From contig CP047880.1 in assembly GCA_009911715.1 (NCBI GenBank), forward strand, positions 992,001 to 1,056,000: DNA of 64,000 nucleotides, read 5' to 3'. Positions 41,070-47,197 of the stretch are shown in pieces. The translations under genes and the position numbers were made by a program. The notes under the pieces were generated by a model that had not been told where the DNA came from, did not search any database, and saw only the letters and a list, made by a program, of their open reading frames with translations. The DNA is from Methanomassiliicoccaceae archaeon DOK. Its GTDB lineage: Archaea > Thermoplasmatota > Thermoplasmata > Methanomassiliicoccales > Methanomethylophilaceae. The first letter of the stretch is position 1. Every line of letters begins with the position of its first letter.

Positions 41070-41083
41070 AGGCGAGAGAATGG
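41070..41083 (+). repeat. 14-bp repeat at the reverse transcriptase start
   Basis: AGGCGAGAGAATGG, including the ATG of the reverse transcriptase gene; the same 14 bp occur at 42095-42108 around the ATG of the next gene. Confidence 0.6.
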
Positions 41084-42153
41084 TGAAAAGATACGGAAAC
41101 CTCTGGGAGAAGGTGGTCTCGATTGAGAACATCACGAAGGCGTACCACGAGAGCCGGAAGGGCAAGACCTCCAAGCCGGGCGTGCGTAAGGTCGACGAGG
41201 ACCCATCGACGTACATCCTCGAGATCCAACGGCTGCTGATGACCAAGGAGTACAGAAGCGGCGAGTACCGCGAGTTCAAGATCCATGAGAGAGGGAAGGA
41301 CAGACTGGTCTATGACGTCGATTATTTCCCGCACCGCATCGTGCATTGGGCTCTGATGCTGGTCATCCGTCCGATCCTCATGGACAGCATAGGCGACCAC
41401 TCCTATGCGGCCATGCAGGGGCGCGGATCGCATCAGGCACTCGCCAAGCTGAGGGAGTACATGCGCAGAGATCCTGAGGGAACCAGATATTGCTTCAAGA
41501 TGGATGTCAGGAAGTATTTTCCATCCATCGACAAGGATCTGATGATGAAGAAGCTGGAGCGGAAGATCAAGGACCCCGACGTCCTGTGGCTCTGCAGCGA
41601 GATCATCTACGGGTACCCCGGCCCTGGACTCCCCATCGGCAACTACACATCGCAGTATTTCGCCAACTATTATTTGGCGAGCATCGACCGCCACATGAAG
41701 CAGGTCATGCACTGCCACCACTACCTGCGCTACATGGATGACATTGTGGTCCTTGGCAAGTCGAAGTCATGGCTCCGCAGGGTCAAGAAGCGCATGGATC
41801 AGCTTCTGACTGAAAGTGGTCTGAAGATGAAATCGAACTGGCAGATCTTCCCGGTCGAGAGCCGCGGAGTGGACTTCGTCGGATACAGGACGTTCCATGA
41901 TTTCTGCCTGGTTCGGACAAGGAACAAATGCAAGATGAAGAGGGCCATGAGAAGGCTCGAGGCGAAGCTCGATGCAGGTCAGGACCTCGACGAGCACGAT
42001 CGCGGGTGCCTCGCATCATGGAGCGGCATCCTGGGATGGTGCGACAGCTGGCGCCTTTCGAAGAAGACGATCAGACGTGTGAAGAGGAAAATGGAGGCGA
42101 GAGAATGGATGCGGTCACCGCAACATCGGACACGCGCCCCGTCGAGCTCGTGA
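41080..42153 (+). CDS. DGR reverse transcriptase
   Basis: 357 residues. Catalytic Asp142 in FKMDVRKYFPSID, the DGR-specific motif IGNYTSQ at 186-192 (group II introns have QG in place of SQ), and YMDD at 218-221 are intact. Thumb-like basic helices follow (SWLRRVKKRMDQLL). No maturase or endonuclease domain is attached, as usual for DGR enzymes. It copies TR-RNA with errors at adenines; the cDNA then replaces VR. It lies 140 bp after TR. Its last 16 codons overlap the next gene by 49 nt. Confidence 0.95.
   Translation: MVKRYGNLWEKVVSIENITKAYHESRKGKTSKPGVRKVDEDPSTYILEIQRLLMTKEYRSGEYREFKIHERGKDRLVYDVDYFPHRIVHWALMLVIRPILMDSIGDHSYAAMQGRGSHQALAKLREYMRRDPEGTRYCFKMDVRKYFPSIDKDLMMKKLERKIKDPDVLWLCSEIIYGYPGPGLPIGNYTSQYFANYYLASIDRHMKQVMHCHHYLRYMDDIVVLGKSKSWLRRVKKRMDQLLTESGLKMKSNWQIFPVESRGVDFVGYRTFHDFCLVRTRNKCKMKRAMRRLEAKLDAGQDLDEHDRGCLASWSGILGWCDSWRLSKKTIRRVKRKMEAREWMRSPQHRTRAPSSS
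42095..42108 (+). repeat. 14-bp repeat at the tail-assembly gene start
   Basis: Second copy of AGGCGAGAGAATGG, including ATG 42105. The two copies bracket almost exactly the reverse transcriptase gene. Confidence 0.6.
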
Positions 42154-42545
42154 CGGGACCGACAATGACCCTGTATCGCAGGGATGTGACAACGAGCACA
42201 GAGAAGGACGAGAAGGGCAACGTCCAGACCATCTATACATGCCGCGAGCTCCGCTTCCCGCATGGGGAGTACGAGCTCGTACTCGCAGGCACGCTCCCTC
42301 CCGGGGTGGACGAGTGGACCGCGGACCTCCGCAGGATCCAGAGGTCCGCCCTGCTGGACCAGGCGGACAAGCTGATCGCGGAGGCCAACGACAACATCAG
42401 CTACTCGGACGACCAGAGCGTCGTCGACGCATGGGAGGCGTACAGGACGCAGGTCCGCGCCTATAAGATGGCAGTGAGGAAGACGGTGGAGGCCGAGGGG
42501 TTCCCTCAGCAGTGCACCTATCCGGAGCTGCCTGTCCAGCCTTGA
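42105..42545 (+). CDS. Tail fibre assembly / XkdW-like protein
   Basis: 146 residues (MDAVTATSDTRPVELVTGPT). A beta N-terminal half and a helical second half (RSALLDQADKLIAEANDNIS, then VVDAWEAYRTQVRAYKMAVR), ending FPQQCTYPELPVQP. The motif W..YR..+R ahead of a Pro-rich end is typical of XkdW/DUF4376-type proteins found after tail fibre genes. It is not an obvious Avd, though it lies next to the reverse transcriptase and has a helical half. Confidence 0.65.
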   Translation: MDAVTATSDTRPVELVTGPTMTLYRRDVTTSTEKDEKGNVQTIYTCRELRFPHGEYELVLAGTLPPGVDEWTADLRRIQRSALLDQADKLIAEANDNISYSDDQSVVDAWEAYRTQVRAYKMAVRKTVEAEGFPQQCTYPELPVQP

Positions 42546-42559
42546 CGACGGTGCGACTG

Positions 42560-42570
42560 TCGTTTATAAA
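42560..42570 (+). promoter_or_regulatory. Viral promoter element P5 (TCGTTTATAAA)
   Basis: TCGTTTATAAA starts 45 nt before the surface-protein ATG at 42605. A leader of about 12 nt with GTTGAGGTC as ribosome-binding site is expected, unlike the leaderless spacing at P1, P2 and P4. Confidence 0.62.
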
Positions 42571-42604
42571 CCTCTTACCAATCACCATCCGTTGAGGTCA
42601 TAAA

Positions 42605-44269
42605 ATGAGCTCAACGACCAAAACCATCATCTTCGCGGCGGTGCTCCTCGCCGTCGCGTGCGCGGGGATCCTCGTCGCAGAGGACGCCGACGCCGAGGGA
42701 CAGGTCACCGTGACCTACTCCCTCCCCGGCGGCGCATCCATCCCCGTCCAGACCGCGGAGGACGGCACAATCGTCCTCTACGGACCCGAGGATGTCTCAG
42801 CATTCTACCAGCCCGATGGCGGCGAGTTCGTCGCCTGGCAGACCCAGGAGGACGGCGGAACAATCTACCAGTTCGGAGCGACCGTCGCTTTCTCCGAGAA
42901 CACCACACTCTACCCCAGGATCGTCGCGGCCACCACCGTGGACTTCATCGTCGACGGCCAGGTCATGAAAGAGGGAGCGCTCGCTCCCGTCGAGGGCAAG
43001 GTCACAGCCCCCGCAGTCCCCGCCAAGGACGGATTCAACGCCCTGGGATGGGAATGGTCCGAGGACGACTCCGGCAAGGTCTACACCTCCGCCGAGGTCT
43101 CCGAACTGACCGTCGAGGCAGGGCAGACCTTCACAGCCGTCTACTCCGAGATCTACGACATCGATTGGATCGTCGACGGCGTCACCATCGCCACAGGCTC
43201 CACCGAGACCGGAAAGGAGCTCTCACAGCCCGCCGACCCCTCCAAGGCCAACCATGAGTTCGCCGGATGGGCGGTCGACGGAGAAGTTGTCCTTAAGGCA
43301 GGCGAGAAGCTGACCGCCGAGGACATCGCAGCCGACACCACGTTCACCGCAACCTTCAACCCCGTCATGCTCACCGTGACCTTCATGGCAGGCGAGAGCA
43401 CCGTCGCCACCGTCTCCGTCCCCTACGGGCAGACGGTCGTCATGCCCGCCCTGCCCGAGGGCTACGCCAGCTGGGATTTCGACTTCAAGACACCGATCAC
43501 CGAGAGCATCACCGTCAAGGCCGTCGCCTCCGCAGTGGAGCCCTCCGAGACCTTCACCGTGACCTTCGTGGTCGACGGCAAGACCATCGCCACGTACAGC
43601 AGCAACGCCATCACCGTCCCGACCGACCCCGTCAAAGAGGGCTTCGCGTTCCAGGGCTGGGCCATCGGCGACTCCGTGATAGCGGACCCCGCCAAGCACG
43701 TCTACACCCAGGACACCGTCCTCGTCGCCCTCTTCCAGGCCGTCGAGGTCGTGGAGCACACCGTGACCTTCACCGGAGGCGCCGAGGACATCACCGTCAA
43801 GGTCGTCCACGGGGAGGGCGTCGAGGCTCCCGAGGCCCCCGAGGGCATGCAGTGGGACCCCGCCGTGGACCTCTCCGAGGTCACCGCAGACATCACCGTC
43901 AAAGCGGTGCCCCTGACCGTGACCGTCTCCTTCATGGTCGGCGAGACCGCCGTGAAGAGCCTTGAGCAGACCGTCGCCTACGGCGGAAAGCTGGACGCCT
44001 CCCTCTTCGAGGGCTACGTCCTGCCCGACGGCTACATCGGATGGGATGTGGATGTGGCCACCGCCACCTTCACGGCGGACACCGTCGTCAACGCGGTCGC
44101 CGAGCCCGAACCCGTCGCGGAGCTCCCGTGGTACAAGACCACCGGAGGACAGGTCGCCCTGGTGCTGGTCGCGTTCGTCCTGATCGCACTGGTCGGGATG
44201 TACGTCACCAACCAGTTTGGGGTGAAGGACAAGCTGAGGGGACTCGTCAGGAGGTCCGGCAAGGAATGA
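42605..44269 (+). CDS. InlB-repeat surface protein with signal peptide and membrane anchor
   Basis: 554 residues. Signal peptide at 1-31 (TIIFAAVLLAVACAGILVAE then DADAEG). The outer part has repeated Listeria-Bacteroides (InlB-type) modules with VTFVVDGKTIATYSS, PVKEGFAFQGWAIGD and similar stretches, each about 75-100 residues. A transmembrane helix (VALVLVAFVLIALVGMYV) and a basic tail end the protein. Such repeats are abundant in gut methanogen surface proteins. As viral cargo it could change adhesion or block other viruses; this is inference. Coupled to the next gene by ATGA. Confidence 0.75.
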   Translation: MSSTTKTIIFAAVLLAVACAGILVAEDADAEGQVTVTYSLPGGASIPVQTAEDGTIVLYGPEDVSAFYQPDGGEFVAWQTQEDGGTIYQFGATVAFSENTTLYPRIVAATTVDFIVDGQVMKEGALAPVEGKVTAPAVPAKDGFNALGWEWSEDDSGKVYTSAEVSELTVEAGQTFTAVYSEIYDIDWIVDGVTIATGSTETGKELSQPADPSKANHEFAGWAVDGEVVLKAGEKLTAEDIAADTTFTATFNPVMLTVTFMAGESTVATVSVPYGQTVVMPALPEGYASWDFDFKTPITESITVKAVASAVEPSETFTVTFVVDGKTIATYSSNAITVPTDPVKEGFAFQGWAIGDSVIADPAKHVYTQDTVLVALFQAVEVVEHTVTFTGGAEDITVKVVHGEGVEAPEAPEGMQWDPAVDLSEVTADITVKAVPLTVTVSFMVGETAVKSLEQTVAYGGKLDASLFEGYVLPDGYIGWDVDVATATFTADTVVNAVAEPEPVAELPWYKTTGGQVALVLVAFVLIALVGMYVTNQFGVKDKLRGLVRRSGKE

Positions 44270-44868
44270 GCAGGAGGGCCGTGATGGTCCTGCTGGAGCT
44301 GGCGTTCTCGCCGTCCGTGACGGCTGTGCGCGCGGTCCTGCTGGGCCTGAGCCTGCTGCTCATCACAGGAGTGATCCGCATGGACACAGTCCTGGACGCA
44401 TCCAAGTTCGGCATCTGCGACGAGTATATCGTACCGATGCTGATCGCCGCCATCGTCACCGGGTTCGTCGTCGCCTGGTTCCTGCGCCTGTGGCTCCACG
44501 AGAGGGCCGCGGACAACAAGGTCGCCAGCGGGAAGATCGCCGACACCAACTCCCTCGCATACGACAGGAGGTACGACGCGGGCACCTTCGTCGCCATGAT
44601 CGTGGGCGATGTGCTGTCGCTCTTCGCCGCGCCCATGGCCGTGGCCGCGTTCATCATCAACGCGGGCATGGGCTCCTACGTGGGCATGACCATCCTCCTG
44701 GACGCGGTGTTCGTCACCTTCCTGATGTTCGCCCTGCACATGGGTCTCCGTGTGGCCGTCGTGAGGTTCAAGGACTACGTCGTGGACCTCATCGGCACCG
44801 TCTCGGACGCCAAGGACGAGATCAAGGACGCCGTCGACGCCGCCAAGACCGTCAAGAAAGAGGAGTGA
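44266..44868 (+). CDS. Four-helix membrane protein (partner of the surface protein, or holin-like)
   Basis: 200 residues. Likely membrane segments near 20-36 (AVLLGLSLLLITGVI), 53-72 (YIVPMLIAAIVTGFVVAWFL), 105-135 and 140-162. The C-terminus is charged and helical (DAKDEIKDAVDAAKTVKK). Translationally coupled to the surface-protein gene. The position at the end of the late genes would also suit a lysis function; the sequence does not decide. Confidence 0.58.
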   Translation: MSRRAVMVLLELAFSPSVTAVRAVLLGLSLLLITGVIRMDTVLDASKFGICDEYIVPMLIAAIVTGFVVAWFLRLWLHERAADNKVASGKIADTNSLAYDRRYDAGTFVAMIVGDVLSLFAAPMAVAAFIINAGMGSYVGMTILLDAVFVTFLMFALHMGLRVAVVRFKDYVVDLIGTVSDAKDEIKDAVDAAKTVKKEE

Positions 44869-44897
44869 GCCTCCTCCGATAACCTGAAAGCCAAACA

Positions 44898-44912
44898 GGG
44901 GCATCGCGCCCC
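44898..44912 (+). terminator. Short hairpin after the late genes
   Basis: GGGGC (44898-44902), 5-nt loop, GCCCC (44908-44912), followed by GTCTTCCC. It lies 30 bp past the stop of the membrane-protein gene. The T-run is weak. Confidence 0.35.
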
Positions 44913-45031
44913 GTCTTCCCATCATGCCCCGCCCGGGGACGTCCCACGACGTCCCGACGTGCACGCGGCGGGGCGCCATCTTCTCCAGGAATCTCCTGCA
45001 TACGGTTGTCAGACAATAAAGCAACAACCAC

Positions 45032-45044
45032 AAAATACAAATAG
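45032..45044 (+). promoter_or_regulatory. A/T-rich promoter candidate for the small regulator genes
   Basis: AAAATACAAATAG lies in a local A/T-rich stretch (45011-45060) inside GC-rich viral DNA, about 60 nt before ATG 45102. It is not of the TCGTTTATAA type, so the genes after it are probably under separate control. Confidence 0.35.
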
Positions 45045-45101
45045 ACGAATTACGTTGTAATGCGTAGACGGGCCGAGAAGGGCTCTCAGGAGAATGAAGA
45101 A

Positions 45102-45302
45102 ATGGCACACAAGACGGAAGATGTAGTTTACATCGTGAACACATACCTCAAGGGCGGGGACATGTGGTGCGACGTGTTCGGCTCCGCATGGGAGGCGATG
45201 GAGGCCGTCACCAGGATCAACAACTCCAACGACGACGTCGCCAGGATCACCTTCATCAAGAAGGTCGTCACCTGCGAGACCATCGAGATGGAGGTGGCCT
45301 GA
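45102..45302 (+). CDS. Small protein upstream of the AbrB-like gene
   Basis: 66 residues from ATG 45102 (MAHKTEDVVYIVNTYLKGGD), with AGGAG at 45088-45092 as ribosome-binding site; a longer form from 45060 is possible. A beta-alpha-beta pattern, no family recognised. The stop is adjacent to the next start codon, so the two are co-translated. Confidence 0.6.
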   Translation: MAHKTEDVVYIVNTYLKGGDMWCDVFGSAWEAMEAVTRINNSNDDVARITFIKKVVTCETIEMEVA

Positions 45303-45653
45303 ATGGACAGCATGACGGTCTACTTCGAGCATGACGACAGGGTGTACCGCTTCGATGTCCCGGAGTCGGACGACGTCTGGGACGCCATCGGCGAGTACGA
45401 CGACGCCAACGGGACGGACATGTGGGACCACCTGGACGACTCCAACGTCCTGGGCGTCAACCTCGACGACGAGTGCCCCGGAGCGGTAAGGGTCGCTTCG
45501 TGGGACGAGATCGAGGCGCGAGTCACGGAGGTCTCCGCCGACATGAAGATCGGCGTCTCCGGACACTCCCTGATCCTGACGATCACGGAGCAGGCGAGGA
45601 TGCTCGGCGTGGACCGCGGGGACATCGTCAGCGTGACCATCAGAAGAAGATAA
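45303..45653 (+). CDS. Protein with C-terminal AbrB/SpoVT-like domain
   Basis: 116 residues. The C-terminal 45 (SGHSLILTITEQARMLGVDR followed by GDIVSVTIRR) match the swapped-hairpin AbrB pattern: strand, L.IT..A..LG...GD.V.V.I. The N-terminal 70 are acidic with DVWDAIGEYDDANGTD. AbrB-type proteins bind DNA as dimers and act as transition regulators or antitoxins. Next to the integrase it is the best candidate for a regulator of viral maintenance, though this is inference. Confidence 0.65.
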   Translation: MDSMTVYFEHDDRVYRFDVPESDDVWDAIGEYDDANGTDMWDHLDDSNVLGVNLDDECPGAVRVASWDEIEARVTEVSADMKIGVSGHSLILTITEQARMLGVDRGDIVSVTIRRR

Positions 45654-45661
45654 ACCAGATT

Positions 45662-45702
45662 GAAACCGCTTACTGGATGGGATAGGATGGGGAAACCGCT
45701 TA
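45662..45702 (+). repeat. Pair of GAAACCGCTTA repeats, 30 bp apart
   Basis: GAAACCGCTTA at 45662-45672 and 45692-45702. The 30-bp spacing is close to three helical turns, so two proteins would bind the same face. They lie between the AbrB-like gene and the integrase promoter. Candidate operator or integrase arm sites. Confidence 0.5.
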
Positions 45703-45727
45703 GAAGGACCTCCCGGGCGTGTCAAAA

Positions 45728-45739
45728 GAGACCAATCAA
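45728..45739 (+). repeat. GAGACCAATCAA repeat, copy 1
   Basis: The 12-mer GAGACCAATCAA recurs at 46818-46829, 18 bp before the attR core, so copies flank the integrase gene. It is enclosed by an inverted repeat CTCCCGGG/CCCGGGAG (about 45709-45753). A candidate integrase arm-type or regulator site. Confidence 0.45.
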
Positions 45740-45801
45740 TCGCGCACCCGGGAGCGTCGCCAAAGGCGACGGACCGAAGTCATCATATCATAAGGTCCAG
45801 A

Positions 45802-45813
45802 GGTATATAATCG
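45802..45813 (+). promoter_or_regulatory. TATA box for the integrase
   Basis: GGTATATAATCG; transcription would start near 45832, leaving a leader of about 20 nt to GTG 45854 or 57 nt to ATG 45890. Confidence 0.55.
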
Positions 45814-45889
45814 GTACGCGGGAACATGTGTCCCCGTCCCCTCCCCCCCCTGAGTGGTGAGAAGGTCCGTCGGAAAGGAGATGGACCGA

Positions 45890-46792
45890 ATGACGGACTT
45901 CAAGCAGCTGGACGACTATCTGAACTACCTGAGAGCGCATGGACGCAGGGAATCCACGCTCCGCAACTATTCCATCAACCTCAACATGATCCTCCGCACC
46001 CTGAAGGAGGGAGGGCACCCCCACACCGCCGAGGAGATCACGGCCGACGACGTCACATGGCTCAACCTCGTCCTCTCGGAGAGGGTCACGGAGAACACTC
46101 GCAGCCAGTACCTTAGCATGCTGACCGTGTTCGTGATCCACTACACCGGACGCGACGTCAAGAAGCAGGCGGACATCCTTTTCAACGACGAGCGCGTCCC
46201 GTCCAAGACGCCTTTCATAACTCCTGAGCAATTCGCGCAGCTTTACGCCAAGGGAAGCGAGACCGACCGCATGATCCTCGTCCTCGGAGCCTACATGGGT
46301 CTCAGGAGGATGGAGATCGCCCGCTTGAAAGAGGAGGACATCCACGGGGAGATGATGACCATCTACGGGAAGGGCCACGGCCCCAACGGGAAGGTTGTCA
46401 CGATGGTCATCCCCCAGAGGGTCCGGAAAGAGATCGAGACGTACAGGAGATGGAAGGAGGCACATCCCTTCGGCCACGAGGGTGAGTACCTGATCGAGTC
46501 CGGCAGGAGGCACCAGATGCTCAGGGGGATCTCACCGGATGCGGTGGACCGCAGGATGTACCGTCTCGCCGAGGATCTCGGCATCGAGTTCGCGCCGCAC
46601 TCCCTCAGACGCCTCTTCGCCACCACCCTGTACTACGAGGCAGGCGTGGATCTGATAACCCTGAAGAATCTCATGCGTCACAGCAAGAGCAGTTCGACTG
46701 TCGAGCGCTATATCGCACCCTACAAGAAGTTCGAGCGCGAAGCCAGCGAGGAGCTGTCCAGGATCCTTGGCGGAGCCCTCGGTGAATTATAA
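45890..46792 (+). CDS. Tyrosine recombinase (viral integrase)
   Basis: 300 residues from ATG 45890 (MTDFKQLDDYLNYLRAHGRR), with AAGGAG a few bases upstream; GTG 45854 and ATG 45881 are alternatives. An N-terminal SAM-like core-binding domain spans 1-95. The catalytic set is Arg139 (GLRRMEIARL), Lys near 161-168, His237 and Arg240 (HSLRR), His264 (MRHSK) and nucleophile Tyr274 (ERYIAPY). Closest in type to archaeal XerA-like integrases. The stop codon lies inside the TATA box of the right-end promoter, 55 bp from attR. All catalytic residues are present. Confidence 0.92.
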   Translation: MTDFKQLDDYLNYLRAHGRRESTLRNYSINLNMILRTLKEGGHPHTAEEITADDVTWLNLVLSERVTENTRSQYLSMLTVFVIHYTGRDVKKQADILFNDERVPSKTPFITPEQFAQLYAKGSETDRMILVLGAYMGLRRMEIARLKEEDIHGEMMTIYGKGHGPNGKVVTMVIPQRVRKEIETYRRWKEAHPFGHEGEYLIESGRRHQMLRGISPDAVDRRMYRLAEDLGIEFAPHSLRRLFATTLYYEAGVDLITLKNLMRHSKSSSTVERYIAPYKKFEREASEELSRILGGALGEL

Positions 46793-46794
46793 AT
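46787..46794 (+). promoter_or_regulatory. Right-end promoter reading out across the attachment site
   Basis: TTATAAAT with a purine-rich element before it (GGTGAA) is one of the best TATA boxes in the window. Transcription should begin near 46816, 20 nt before ATG 46836. It is in viral DNA but drives the host gene while integrated. In the circular virus it would face the early operon. Confidence 0.68.
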
Positions 46795-46817
46795 ATCGAA
46801 ACATTGATAAGGTGAAT

Positions 46818-46829
46818 GAGACCAATCAA
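46818..46829 (+). repeat. GAGACCAATCAA repeat, copy 2
   Basis: Second copy of the 12-mer found at 45728-45739. It lies in the leader of the restored host gene, immediately beside the attR core. Confidence 0.45.
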
Positions 46830-46835
46830 GTTTTC

Positions 46836-47195
46836 ATGTCAGTAAAATGCCCCAAGTGCGGACATGACAACCCCTCCGACACCCTCTTCTGCGAGGAGTG
46901 CGACTGGAGGCTGGATGTGCCATACAGGCCACCGAAGAAGCGCAACCCGCTGGCGTTCGCCCTAGTGTCGCTCGTCATAGGAGCGGCCGCCCTCGTCCTG
47001 GCCTTCCTCGACGGCACCGAGATCGCCGGACTCGTCCTGGGAGCCGTAGGCGTGCTCCTCGGAAGCTACTCGGTCAACGTGCCGAGGCTGCTCAACTCCG
47101 ACAACAAGACGCTCTGCGTGTCCCTGGCAGGAATCGGACTCGTCCTCAGCATGATCGGGTTCATCCTGGGCCTCGCTTCGGTCATAGGGGCCTGA
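46836..47195 (+). CDS. Zinc-ribbon multi-pass membrane protein, restarted by viral DNA
   Basis: 119 residues (MSVKCPKCGHDNPSDTLFCE at the start). A zinc ribbon CPKCG...CEECD at 5-27, then three to four membrane segments (FALVSLVIGAAALVLAFLDG; AGLVLGAVGVLLGSYSV; VSLAGIGLVLSMIGFILGLA). The first four codons and the promoter come from the virus; the remainder is host. The original start is stranded at 7622. A double zinc-ribbon/membrane protein family of unknown function, common in this archaeal group. Confidence 0.75.
   Translation: MSVKCPKCGHDNPSDTLFCEECDWRLDVPYRPPKKRNPLAFALVSLVIGAAALVLAFLDGTEIAGLVLGAVGVLLGSYSVNVPRLLNSDNKTLCVSLAGIGLVLSMIGFILGLASVIGA
46847..46867 (+). repeat. attR: right copy of the attachment core
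   Basis: 21 bp identical to 7627-7647, coding for the CPKCGH knuckle of the target gene. Crossover within it keeps the reading frame on the right side. Confidence 0.88.
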
Positions 47196-47197
47196 AT

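Larger units (their letters stand above)
40670..41079 (+). ncRNA. DGR spacer and TR-RNA region
   Basis: 410 bp between the target stop and the reverse transcriptase ATG. It holds the hairpin, the TR and a 140-bp downstream spacer that would be part of the TR transcript bound by the enzyme. Just before the TR, coding-like sequence (EFGSADFE before LVYVGG) is distantly similar to the target (AFGTNYP before LVYVGG), so the TR region began as a copy of the gene end. No separate promoter was recognised. Confidence 0.6.
7627..46867 (+). mobile_element. Integrated head-tail provirus (about 39.2 kb) with a DGR
   Basis: The element is defined by the 21-bp direct repeat at its ends, a tyrosine integrase next to the right end, and a full structural set in the usual order: terminase, portal, gp7-like, protease, HK97 capsid, connector, tail, baseplate, fibres. 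All structural frames are intact, with no transposon scars, so the element may be functional. Almost all genes are on the plus strand; the exception is a two-gene cargo at 34145-35585. The target is the 5' end of a protein gene, not a tRNA. A siphovirus-like Caudoviricetes virus is inferred from the tail tube and tape-measure candidates. Confidence 0.92.
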
